Notes: generated from the sequence alone by a model not told the origin. A stretch of DNA of 20,863 bases from JBAZJN01 sp041651295 (GCA_041651295.1 JBAZJN010000018.1:1-20863); one strand, 5' to 3'. Shown: positions 6,201 through 12,071, counted from the first letter of the stretch. Translations and numbers: made by a program.

Positions 6201-6219
6201 TTCATTGTGGTGTGAAATT

Positions 6220-6262
6220 AAAAAAGAACCTCCGGCGGCTGGCAAGCGCACCGGAGGCTTTT
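6220..6262 (-). terminator. Terminator of the 6284-7033 gene
   Basis: CCTCCGG pairs with CCGGAGG; on the minus strand it is followed by TTCTTTTTTAATTT. Confidence 0.7.
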
Positions 6263-6283
6263 GGAAAGGGCAAAGCCCAATCC

Positions 6284-7033
6284 TCATTTTTTCATGGGAA
6301 GAATAACCGACGCCACGCCGAGATTATCTTCGCGGTCAGTGTTCCAGCGCCGATATATACTGACAAAAGGATGACCAACGCAGGTGCTTTGTCGATCACC
6401 GTATTCGACAGACCCGACTTCATCGCAGCATCTGGCTACGTTATCAGAAAATAGCCAAGTACCACGCTCCTTGTAGTAAAGCAACATAGCGTTGACCATG
6501 ATTCTGGTCATCGGCCTCACCTCGTTCCTTTCGTGAGGCAAGAGCAATTCCAGTTGCTCATTCAGGGCCATGTTAGTGGATCCCGGGACAATGCTCGTTC
6601 GGACCAGGCGCCATTGGGGCACATCCGTCGCCGCGGCGAATTGCTCATTCTCGTCTTCTTCGCGACTAAAGGCAAACAGATTTTCTCCCACACATCTCCG
6701 CATGGCCTTAATAGATAACCCGAGGTCAAAAATCAAGACATGGGTTGAAGCGCTTTTTTTGAGCAGCGAATCCGGGAACGGAATTGTGGCAAGAGCCGCA
6801 AGTTGTCCCGGGGAGAGACTGTCAAGCTGTTCGTGGTAAAGATTGCCGAACACGCTCTTTGCAGTGGCGGGACCGATGCAATTCTTCGCGCCCATTATTT
6901 GTTGGGCGTGAACGAACCCTATCGTGTCGATTATGAGCGATTGCTTATGGTTCTCCGATGACCACATCGCCACCATGAAGACTGCAAGTGCGAACACCAA
7001 ACCAATGGCTGGGTTGAATCTGTTTTTCGGCAT
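6284..7033 (-). CDS. N-terminally anchored hypothetical protein, 249 aa
   Basis: Starts at ATG 7033 with AAGGAGG 9 nt upstream. One hydrophobic segment (about residues 8-25, PAIGLVFALAVFMVAMW) is followed by a soluble, presumably external domain. A helix-rich part contains 'AKNCIGPATAKSVFGNLY' and 'LSPGQLAALATIPFPDSLLK'; the C-terminal part has several Cys (ARCCDEVGSVEYGDRQSTC). The 'GQ.AALA..PFPD' stretch recalls peptidoglycan glycosyltransferases loosely, but the catalytic motif is absent and I do not assign it. GC content and the TGA stop match the pilin gene. Promoter TTGACA-16-TAGCAT at 7153-7180 (minus). Confidence 0.75.
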   Translation of the reverse strand: MPKNRFNPAIGLVFALAVFMVAMWSSENHKQSLIIDTIGFVHAQQIMGAKNCIGPATAKSVFGNLYHEQLDSLSPGQLAALATIPFPDSLLKKSASTHVLIFDLGLSIKAMRRCVGENLFAFSREEDENEQFAAATDVPQWRLVRTSIVPGSTNMALNEQLELLLPHERNEVRPMTRIMVNAMLLYYKERGTWLFSDNVARCCDEVGSVEYGDRQSTCVGHPFVSIYRRWNTDREDNLGVASVILPMKK

Positions 7034-7152
7034 ATTTTAACCTCCTTCATCAAAAAAACGTTTTCTGCCTTTATGTCTTTTGTTCTCTAGATGATGCGCC
7101 TTGTACTAAAGCGTCACTAGAGAAATCTTGTTGTTAAATAGCGTATCGTACG

Positions 7153-7180
7153 ATGCTAGCATAACGCCCAAAAATGTCAA
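7153..7180 (-). promoter_or_regulatory. Promoter of the 249-aa gene
   Basis: Minus strand TTGACA (7175-7180), 16-nt spacer, TAGCAT (7153-7158). A long leader of about 110 nt follows before the SD. Confidence 0.6.
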
Positions 7181-7230
7181 TATATGCCATCCGCAAATTC
7201 TCAATCTACCGCATTGCATCAAGCTGATGG

Positions 7231-7256
7231 GGTTGACCCCGTTAGAGAATTCTAAT
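7231..7256. promoter_or_regulatory. Second copy of the operator-like palindrome
   Basis: GGTTGACCCCGTT (7231-7243) overlaps GTTAGA-N4-TCTAAT (7241-7256). It is the inverted counterpart of 6167-6200 and sits 4 nt upstream of the -35 box of the next gene. Confidence 0.5.
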
Positions 7257-7260
7257 GGGG

Positions 7261-7289
7261 TTGACAAAAAAGGCAAAATGGACTAGTAT
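7261..7289 (+). promoter_or_regulatory. Promoter of the 114-aa membrane protein gene
   Basis: TTGACA (7261-7266), 17-nt spacer, TAGTAT (7284-7289). Confidence 0.75.
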
Positions 7290-7344
7290 CATTTGTTCTA
7301 AGTGATTCACGATCTTTTCTAATGTACACTGATAGGAGGCGCTT

Positions 7345-7689
7345 ATGTGGCGTGCATTTTTCTGCTTCATTGCTGCACTGGTTCTGGTGTATGCCCCTTT
7401 GTATCTTCACGGCTTCTTTTTCAAAAAAGCCGTGACGACAAAAAACATCAAAACCTGGGTTGCGCTCTACGCCCTTACCTGGATAACCGGGTTTGTCGCG
7501 GGCTTTTCCGCCGCCGGGTTCTGCGCGGTATCCATCATCGAAAAAGGCTTCAAACAGTCTCTCGTTGTGGAGTCATTGATGATCGTCGTTGCCGTGGTGA
7601 CCGGAGTGCTGCTCACCCTAGCCACACATAAACGTGTGCTGGCTTTCCGGGAAGACGTCACCAAAAGGGTTCTTGCGGGAGAAGCATAA
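7345..7689 (+). CDS. Small integral membrane protein, 114 aa
   Basis: Starts with a good SD (AGGAGG, 6 nt spacing). Three hydrophobic segments: about residues 3-25 (AFFCFIAALVLVYAPLYLHG), 40-68 (WVALYALTWITGFVAGFSAA) and 75-97 (VVESLMIVVAVVTGVLLTLA). A basic C-terminal tail (KRVLAFREDVTKRVLAGEA) is probably cytoplasmic. Single-gene unit with strong promoter and a hairpin terminator at 7723-7755. No family is recognised. Confidence 0.8.
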   Translation: MWRAFFCFIAALVLVYAPLYLHGFFFKKAVTTKNIKTWVALYALTWITGFVAGFSAAGFCAVSIIEKGFKQSLVVESLMIVVAVVTGVLLTLATHKRVLAFREDVTKRVLAGEA

Positions 7690-7722
7690 ACGACCCTACC
7701 CCATACTGTACATACGAACGAC

Positions 7723-7755
7723 AAGGCCGTCAGGCATTCCCTGCCGGCTTTTCTA
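7723..7755 (+). terminator. Terminator of the 114-aa gene
   Basis: GGCCGTCAGG pairs with CCTGCCGGC (one mismatch), followed by TTTTCTAATTCTT. Confidence 0.65.
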
Positions 7756-7766
7756 ATTCTTAAAAG

Positions 7767-7797
7767 TGGGATTTTCCCTAGCCGCTTAGAGGTTGAC
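7767..7797 (+). repeat. 31-bp direct repeat, left copy (flanks NYN gene)
   Basis: Begins TGGGATTTTCCCTAGCC and ends TTAGAGGTTGAC; it matches 8572-8602 at 30 of 31 positions. The last bases form a -35 element in both copies. Confidence 0.9.
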
Positions 7798-7821
7798 CGA
7801 AATAACACAATGACATACAAT
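7793..7821 (+). promoter_or_regulatory. Orphan promoter
   Basis: TTGACC (7793-7798), 17-nt spacer, TACAAT (7816-7821). It reads into a terminator at 7857-7881 and the 3' end of the opposing NYN gene, with no ORF between. Confidence 0.55.
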
Positions 7822-7856
7822 GTTTGCGTAGGCTTTGGGCTTACATGATTTTGTTC

Positions 7857-7881
7857 AAAACCCGCATTTCGCGGGTTTTTG
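7857..7881. terminator. Bidirectional terminator
   Basis: Perfect stem AAAACCCGC/GCGGGTTTT around a 5-nt loop. It ends both the NYN gene (minus) and any transcript from the orphan promoter. Confidence 0.75.
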
Positions 7882-7882
7882 A

Positions 7883-8503
7883 CTATTTAACTTGTGGATA
7901 TCTACTTAAATTATATTTTAAGCGATATTCAAAATCCTCAGCATAAAAAATTTCTTTTATAGTTCCTTTTTGATGGGCATCATAAAGCTCTGCACCAACA
8001 TGGTTCCTAGCGCCAAAAATGTAAATTGCCTTATCAAAAACAGACTTTAAATACTCAAGCAAACAATAAAAATCACCGTCACCAGAAAACAAAATGAGAT
8101 TATCATACTTTTCTCTGTCTTTAAGTAAGTCAAGTGCCATCTCTAAATCAAGATCGCATTTTGCCATAAAGCCACCTTCGTATTTGCTATCAGGAATATA
8201 TTTAACTCTTTTTGAAACAACCTCGAATCCTGCCATTTTTGCTTTGTTTAACACCATGTCTGACCAAGGAGTCAATATTGCTGACGTTGTTATGGGTCCG
8301 TAGTCTTCGCCATAATAGAACCTTCGTAAATACTTTGCTCCTCGGGAAAGATGTTTTGTAAGCTGTCCGAGTTCCTTAATCCCAACAGTCCAGCCAAGAC
8401 TATCTTTCCATTTATCGACATTTCCAAAATCGATAACAATCATATTTTTCGTTGCGGTTTGTTCTAAATTGTGCAAAAATTCTTTAATTTCCTGCTTGTT
8501 CAT
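7883..8503 (-). CDS. NYN-domain (LabA/DUF88-type) protein
   Basis: 206 aa. The NYN fold, a PIN-like nuclease, is recognised by the first acidic motif MIVIDFGNVDKWKD (about residues 21-34), the middle acidic motif KCDLDLEMALDLL (about 115-127) and LILFSGDGDFYCLLEYL (about 137-153). These Asp residues would bind the metal ion in RNA cleavage. Family members are thought to act on RNA; the target here is unknown. The start has no SD; a TAAAAT box ends 6 nt before the ATG, so the mRNA is probably leaderless. The gene is bracketed by a 31-bp direct repeat and lies opposite to its neighbours, as if inserted. Confidence 0.9.
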   Translation of the reverse strand: MNKQEIKEFLHNLEQTATKNMIVIDFGNVDKWKDSLGWTVGIKELGQLTKHLSRGAKYLRRFYYGEDYGPITTSAILTPWSDMVLNKAKMAGFEVVSKRVKYIPDSKYEGGFMAKCDLDLEMALDLLKDREKYDNLILFSGDGDFYCLLEYLKSVFDKAIYIFGARNHVGAELYDAHQKGTIKEIFYAEDFEYRLKYNLSRYPQVK

Positions 8504-8515
8504 CCCTACATTTTA
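8504..8515 (-). promoter_or_regulatory. Leaderless -10 box of the NYN gene
   Basis: Minus strand TAAAAT (8510-8515), then 6 nt (GTAGGG), then ATG. Confidence 0.45.
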
Positions 8516-8571
8516 CACTGACAAATCTAAAAAGCAACAGAAAAATCTATTATATATAATGGGGATTTTTT

Positions 8572-8602
8572 TGGGATTTTCCCTAGCCTCTTAGAGGTTG
8601 AC
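8572..8602 (+). repeat. 31-bp direct repeat, right copy
   Basis: Same as 7767-7797 except one base. Here the terminal GTTGAC is part of the promoter of the next gene. Confidence 0.9.
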
Positions 8603-8626
8603 AAAAACACTTCATTTTGATAGCCT
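8598..8626 (+). promoter_or_regulatory. Promoter of the 116-aa membrane protein gene
   Basis: TTGACA (8598-8603), 17-nt spacer, TAGCCT (8621-8626), a weak -10. A second TTGACA at 8641-8646 has no clear -10. Confidence 0.5.
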
Positions 8627-8675
8627 CAACCGTTAGATGTTTGACAATTAGGTTACGCAAAAAAAGGAGCTTATC

Positions 8676-9026
8676 ATGCGTAGTTTGCTGTTGTACCTTG
8701 TTGTCGGGGCGATCGTTGGGCTAGTCTTTGGTCTCATTTGGGACCAGATGATTTGGATCGGCCTCGTTGTCGGTCTATTAGCGGGCATCTTCCTCGGCAG
8801 CGAAGCCGGCAGTCTCGTAGGTATTGTTGCTATGATTATTTTTGGTGCAGCAGGCGCGGTAATCGGACTCATCTTCTATGGTGTCGGCTACGGTTTGAAT
8901 GCGCTCTCCCCACACCACCCTCTCTGGATATTTGTGCTGTTCGGTGCATGTTTTCTGGGGCTCATTCGCCTGATGATTCTACGGAGAAGATCCCGCCTAC
9001 AGCTTCAACGGGAAAAGCTAGCGTAG
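8676..9026 (+). CDS. Small Gly-rich integral membrane protein, 116 aa
   Basis: SD AAAGGAG, 7 nt before the ATG. Most of the chain is hydrophobic with glycine zipper-like spacing: LLYLVVGAIVGLVFGLIWDQ, WIGLVVGLLAGIFLGSEAG, LVGIVAMIIFGAAGAVIGLI and a fourth segment ending in LGLIRLMIL. The C-terminus is basic (RRRSRLQLQREKLA) and probably cytoplasmic. Single-gene unit with terminator at 9047-9080. No family is recognised. Confidence 0.75.
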   Translation: MRSLLLYLVVGAIVGLVFGLIWDQMIWIGLVVGLLAGIFLGSEAGSLVGIVAMIIFGAAGAVIGLIFYGVGYGLNALSPHHPLWIFVLFGACFLGLIRLMILRRRSRLQLQREKLA

Positions 9027-9046
9027 GAGAAATGTTACTTCCAAGC

Positions 9047-9080
9047 AAAGCTCGGTGCACTCGCCCGGGCTTTCTGTTTT
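9047..9080 (+). terminator. Terminator of the 116-aa gene
   Basis: AAAGCTCGG pairs with CCGGGCTTT (one mismatch), followed by CTGTTTTT. Confidence 0.65.
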
Positions 9081-9094
9081 TCGCACAAAAATTG

Positions 9095-9123
9095 AAGCCC
9101 CGTCTCCGGACGGGGCTTTTTTG
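9095..9123. terminator. Strong bidirectional terminator
   Basis: AAGCCCCGTC pairs with GACGGGGCTT; T-run on the plus side and AATTTTTG on the minus side. On the minus strand it ends the zinc-knuckle gene. Confidence 0.8.
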
Positions 9124-9137
9124 TATTGCAAGGGTTG

Positions 9138-9314
9138 CTAGAGCGCACTACGCCGTTTGCTCCTGACAACGCTGAGCGGATGCCTTCGCGCCCTTCCCCG
9201 CAAGACCCGACTAGACCGTCTCTTTTTGGCAAGATACCCTTTGCCCTTACAGGCCTTGCATGGACGCCGGTACGACTCTGACCGACCTCTTCCTTCACAA
9301 CTTGGGCATTTCAT
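9138..9314 (-). CDS. DnaJ-type zinc-knuckle mini-protein, 58 aa
   Basis: A short gene on the minus strand from ATG 9314, with a good SD (GGAGG, 4 nt spacing). Residues 3-10 (CPSCEGRG) and 19-26 (CKACKGKG) are two CxxCxGxG units, the zinc-binding repeats of the DnaJ cysteine-rich domain; four cysteines suit one zinc ion. The rest is highly basic (AKKRRSSRVLRGRARRHP, then RSKRRS), which suggests nucleic-acid or ribosome contact. No J-domain is present. A bidirectional terminator follows. Similar free-standing CxxCxGxG mini-proteins occur in bacteria but their role is not settled. Confidence 0.75.
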   Translation of the reverse strand: MKCPSCEGRGRSESYRRPCKACKGKGYLAKKRRSSRVLRGRARRHPLSVVRSKRRSAL

Positions 9315-9429
9315 GACGCCTCCATCTTCATTCGTTTGCCATAAAAATCAAACATAAAGAACCAAAAGCACCTTATCGCTCGGCTTTCTATTTGTCAATT
9401 TCCTAAAACAAACTTTTTTTGTAACGGTG

Positions 9430-9457
9430 TTGGCAAAAACTCTGAAAAATATATAAT
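9430..9457 (+). promoter_or_regulatory. Promoter of the DUF4177-like gene
   Basis: TTGGCA (9430-9435), 16-nt spacer, TATAAT (9452-9457). Confidence 0.7.
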
Positions 9458-9497
9458 CGTGTATTGCACTTTTAGACCCTATAACCACGAGGTGATT

Positions 9498-9659
9498 ATG
9501 CCGAAATGGGAATACCATATTGTTCTTGTCTCTCCCGCCTCCCACCTACTAGACTATTTGAACCAAATGGGAAGAGATGGTTGGGAGATATGCACTTCGA
9601 TATCAACGGGCTCTGAAAACGGGGCGGATACGCTTGTCCTCAAACGGCCGCTCGAATAA
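9498..9659 (+). CDS. DUF4177-like small protein, 53 aa
   Basis: The start at 9498 is chosen because GAGGTGA lies just upstream. MPKWEYHIVLVSP...LLDYLNQMGRDGWEICTSI...TLVLKRPLE follows the DUF4177 plan: a beta strand beginning WEY, a helix, 'LN..G.DGWE', then two strands ending in 'L.LKRP'. Function of the family is unknown. Single-gene unit with its own promoter and a hairpin (GGATCC..GGATCC) after it. Confidence 0.7.
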   Translation: MPKWEYHIVLVSPASHLLDYLNQMGRDGWEICTSISTGSENGADTLVLKRPLE

Positions 9660-9686
9660 TAACTCCGACAACCCCAAGCCTTCAGG

Positions 9687-9712
9687 GATCCTCTATGAGG
9701 ATCCCTTTAAAT
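9687..9712 (+). terminator. Terminator of the DUF4177-like gene
   Basis: GGGATCCTC pairs with GAGGATCCC around a short TAT loop, followed by TTTAAATTT. Confidence 0.6.
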
Positions 9713-9748
9713 TTCTATTTCTGGGATTTTTCAGCTTGCGCCTTGGGG

Positions 9749-9776
9749 TTGACAAAATATAAAAATCCGATATAAT
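9749..9776 (+). promoter_or_regulatory. Strong promoter of the TAG-interrupted gene
   Basis: TTGACA (9749-9754), 16-nt spacer, perfect TATAAT (9771-9776). The 30 bp before it (TGGGATTTT...GGTTGAC, from 9722) resemble the 31-bp repeat around the NYN gene. Confidence 0.75.
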
Positions 9777-9816
9777 GACCCATTAAACAATGTGATTGAA
9801 AATAAGGAGGATGTTC

Positions 9817-10107
9817 ATGGAGAAGGTTCTTTTGATAATTGGACTAGCGGCGTTGTAGACAAGCTTCGTAGTGCTCGCCAGGGAATACATTACCAAATTT
9901 AATTACCACAAGAGCAACAAGGCGACCACTTTCGCGATAATCGGAAGCTTTGTCTGCTGGTGGGCTACTGGGCTTGTCGTTGGGTGGATGATTGACCCAA
10001 TGCTTGCCGAGGTTATTGGGTTTCTATCCTTTGTCATCCTTGGCGTATTGCAGGCACTTTGCCTTGTCATCTACATCAAACATAGGGGGAGAATCCCAAT
10101 CGAGTAG
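9817..10107 (+). pseudogene. Small membrane protein gene with in-frame TAG at codon 14
   Basis: A strong promoter and a perfect SD (AAGGAGG) lead to ATG 9811 or 9817. The frame from 9817 reads MEKVLLIIGLAAL, then TAG at 9856-9858, then continues without another stop for 82 codons: TSFVVLAREYITKFNYHKSN, then helices FAIIGSFVCWWATGLVVGWM and VIGFLSFVILGVLQALCLVI, ending KHRGRIPIE. The TAG sits inside a hydrophobic helix that is continuous on both sides, so the frame is clearly one gene. The only restart is GTG 9871, which lacks an SD. Either a recent nonsense mutation, a TAG read through by the host, or a sequence error. Confidence 0.7.
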
Positions 10108-10121
10108 TCCAACGCGAACAT

Positions 10122-10163
10122 AAAAAGCCTGCGAAGTAGTAGTGATACGAACCGCGGGCTTTT
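10122..10163 (+). terminator. Terminator, homologous to 17701-17741
   Basis: AAAAAGCC(T)GCG pairs with CGCGGGCTTTT. The loop region shares GCCTGC-AAGTAGT and TACGAA with the terminator after the 131-aa membrane gene, so the two are related copies. Confidence 0.65.
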
Positions 10164-10170
10164 CAAATTG

Positions 10171-10196
10171 GAAAAATGTGAATTTTTTGCGGCCGA
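10171..10196 (+). repeat. Imperfect direct repeat, left of the Nudix gene
   Basis: GAAAAATGTGAATTT..GGCCGA; matches 10844-10870 with a few differences. Confidence 0.55.
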
Positions 10197-10254
10197 GCTA
10201 GCGCCTCCAAATTTTAACCGGGCAGCCCTCCATTGCTTTCTTATTTTGATAAAG

Positions 10255-10260
10255 TATACT
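10255..10260 (+). promoter_or_regulatory. Leaderless -10 box of the Nudix gene
   Basis: TATACT, then AAAATT (6 nt), then ATG 10267. The same arrangement occurs before several other enzyme genes here. Confidence 0.6.
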
Positions 10261-10266
10261 AAAATT

Positions 10267-10743
10267 ATGCAAGAAAAAAATATTACTTGTCTTACAAATA
10301 CCGGGGAAAATATTATCGTCCCTTCTTCGTCGTTAATTTTCCGCCCAAGTGTATATGGGATAATTATTTTAGAAAAAAACATTGTCTTGCTTAAAAACAA
10401 AAGCGCAAATAAATATTGGCTTCCTGGCGGCGGCGTTGAAATTACAGAGACCATCCAAGAAGCCTTAAAAAGAGAGGTGCTTGAGGAAACGGGTTTAATA
10501 CTCCTGAAGTCAAAACTTGCAACAACCACTGAAAGATTTTTCTACTATAACCCCACACATGAGGCGTCACATGCTTTACTTTACTTTTTTTATTGCGACG
10601 TAGTGAATAAAAAACTTATTTCCGACGATAGGGTCGACGACGAAGAATCTGGCAGGCCGCGTTGGATCCCAATTATTAAACTGAAACCCTCTGATTTTGC
10701 AGACCACGGTGAGCTAATCATGAACTTGATAAAAAAACGATAA
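10267..10743 (+). CDS. Nudix hydrolase
   Basis: 158 aa from ATG 10267, chosen because TATACT lies exactly 6 nt upstream and no homology is expected further upstream. The Nudix box (GX5EX7REUXEEXGU) is seen at about residues 58-81: GGGVEITETIQEALKREVLE followed by ETGL. The Glu residues bind the metal ion for hydrolysis of a nucleoside diphosphate linked to another group. Later elements HEASHALLYFFYCDVV and RWIPIIKLKPSDFAD complete the fold. The substrate cannot be told from sequence. The gene is flanked by imperfect direct repeats and has no SD. Confidence 0.92.
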   Translation: MQEKNITCLTNTGENIIVPSSSLIFRPSVYGIIILEKNIVLLKNKSANKYWLPGGGVEITETIQEALKREVLEETGLILLKSKLATTTERFFYYNPTHEASHALLYFFYCDVVNKKLISDDRVDDEESGRPRWIPIIKLKPSDFADHGELIMNLIKKR

Positions 10744-10843
10744 ATGGCTGGCATCTAGCGCCCAATGGAGTTAGATTGGTTTGAAGTACCTTAAAATCTT
10801 AGCAGGAGTAATAGTCAAATGCGAATTGTGATCAGAAAAGACT

Positions 10844-10870
10844 GAAAAAAGGTGAATTTGTTTTGGCCGA
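10844..10870 (+). repeat. Imperfect direct repeat, right of the Nudix gene
   Basis: GAAAAAAGGTGAATTTG..GGCCGA; pairs with 10171-10196. Confidence 0.55.
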
Positions 10871-10872
10871 CT

Positions 10873-10950
10873 TTAAAGGTGGCGCACGTACTCAAGCCCC
10901 AATCGTCCGAGCTTCAACCAATAGTCATCCTCGGTAGACAACATAAAATA
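10873..10950 (-). pseudogene. C-terminal remnant of an APH-type phosphotransferase
   Basis: The minus strand reads STEDDYWLKLGRLGLEYVRH before a TAA at 10873. The intact phosphotransferase at 14296-15279 ends SSEDDYWLNQGRKGLAFM, so most positions agree, and a DNA stretch of about 17 bases (TTCAACCAATAGTCATC) is identical. The rest of the gene is absent: upstream on the minus strand lies the STAS-like gene, whose stop is at 11000. This marks a replacement or deletion. The stretch 10744-10843 holds only a CCAAT/ATTGG hairpin near 10762-10780. Confidence 0.7.
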
Positions 10951-10999
10951 TTTTAATATTTTTCTCGCGAAAGGCTTTTGCAAAAAACGCTTTGGACTT

Positions 11000-11326
11000 T
11001 TAGGATTCTTTTGCAAGGTTCATTGCGGTGATTGCCCGCTGCAAAACTCCAGCTGCTGCATCGTTGCGCTCCTTTGCCAGGATCGGCAACATTGCCCGCA
11101 CCGAAGCGTTCTCGGTTGGCAGCAATTCAACCCGACCAGCGAAATATTCGGCAAGATGGGTTAAAAATTCGTCAAACCACGATGGCGTCACAGTCAGCAC
11201 GTTGTCGAAATCAATCGCCACTGGCTGGCCAGCATCAAGCGTCGGGCGGATCGCTCGAAACGCTTCAAGACCAGCTGGGCGGGAAACGAGCACAGTGCCG
11301 AATTTTTTCAAATAAATCGTTTGCAT
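11000..11326 (-). CDS. STAS-like (DUF4325) protein
   Basis: 108 aa. QPVAIDFDNVLTVTPSWFDE near residues 34-53 matches the DUF4325/STAS-like pattern 'V.IDF.NV..VS.SF.DEFL', in which the residue after the strand is where STAS proteins are phosphorylated; here it is Thr-Pro-Ser. It starts 9 nt after the stop of the MerR-GHKL ATPase gene and is clearly its partner. By analogy with SpoIIAA/SpoIIAB partner switching, it may bind, or be phosphorylated by, the GHKL domain. That is an inference from family and position. Confidence 0.8.
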   Translation of the reverse strand: MQTIYLKKFGTVLVSRPAGLEAFRAIRPTLDAGQPVAIDFDNVLTVTPSWFDEFLTHLAEYFAGRVELLPTENASVRAMLPILAKERNDAAAGVLQRAITAMNLAKES

Positions 11327-11335
11327 AGCATTTTG

Positions 11336-12070
11336 TTAAAAAGTAATTACGGCAACGACGCCTCGAACATTCTGGCTGATCGCGGCAATGCGCATATTTC
11401 CATGCGCTGGGATAGTCGCTTGTGCGACACCGGAAGTGAAGGTTAAGCCTATCGGATTGGTTTCGGCTATTTTTTTTACCAACTTCAATCCGTTGCCTCG
11501 TTTTTCTGGGCTGCGACCCGAAAGGGTTTCTGTGAAAGCAATGCGCAATGCTTCTACGTCACTAGAGATGTCTGGCCGCACTCGTTGCAGCGTAGCTCGC
11601 ACGCCCTGTCCTCGATCGGCCAGCACAATCATCCGCTTCATAACATCGTAAGCAAAAAAGATGCCAATAACGTCTGGCCAATTTCCGATATTGTGCGCAA
11701 AAGAATTATCACCAATTTCAGCGGCAACGGCGGTAAGTAACGAGACAATACGTTCTCTCTGGCTGCCAGGCGCTGCTTCCATGGATTTGCCCATTTTTAC
11801 AAGACGGCTCGTAAAACGGTCTGATTGTCCACAGTAATATTCACTCGGAATCTCCGGGGGTTGTGCACTCGAAGCCCAGGCCCACGCAAGCTTCGGCAAG
11901 TCAACCGCCAAACGTTGTACTTCGAGCAAATAGTAATACCGCTGACCGCCCGGACTGCGTTGAGAGGTAATTCGGCCTAATTTCTCCCAGTTTCTGACGG
12001 TTTGAGGGGAAACGCCTAAAATTTTTGCTGCTTGGCCAACGCGCAATTGCTCATCATTTTTCTCTTTCAT
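11336..12070 (-). CDS. MerR-type HTH fused to GHKL (histidine-kinase-like) ATPase
   Basis: 244 aa. Residues about 8-55 are a MerR winged helix (LRVGQAAKILGVSPQTVRNW, then GRITSQRSPGGQRYY). Residues about 115-240 are a GHKL ATPase: N-box EIGDNSFAHNIGNW near 138-151, G1 box DRGQGV near 173-178 and G2 box GNGLKLVKKI near 212-221. No phospho-accepting His domain is present, so this is not a classic sensor kinase but resembles anti-sigma-type ATPases fused to a DNA-binding domain. First gene of a two-gene operon with the STAS-like protein. A MerR-style operator sits inside its promoter spacer, indicating self-regulation. The mRNA is probably leaderless. Confidence 0.88.
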   Translation of the reverse strand: MKEKNDEQLRVGQAAKILGVSPQTVRNWEKLGRITSQRSPGGQRYYYLLEVQRLAVDLPKLAWAWASSAQPPEIPSEYYCGQSDRFTSRLVKMGKSMEAAPGSQRERIVSLLTAVAAEIGDNSFAHNIGNWPDVIGIFFAYDVMKRMIVLADRGQGVRATLQRVRPDISSDVEALRIAFTETLSGRSPEKRGNGLKLVKKIAETNPIGLTFTSGVAQATIPAHGNMRIAAISQNVRGVVAVITF

Positions 12071-12071
12071 A

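Noticed and set aside
9157..9357. Plus-strand ORF over the zinc-knuckle gene
   Set aside because: The minus frame has a strong SD, two CxxCxGxG motifs and a terminator; the plus frame has none of these.
9811..10107. Alternative genetic code as explanation of the in-frame stop
   Set aside because: Known recoding in Gracilibacteria and Absconditabacteria concerns TGA, not TAG. TGA ends three genes here and TAG ends several others.
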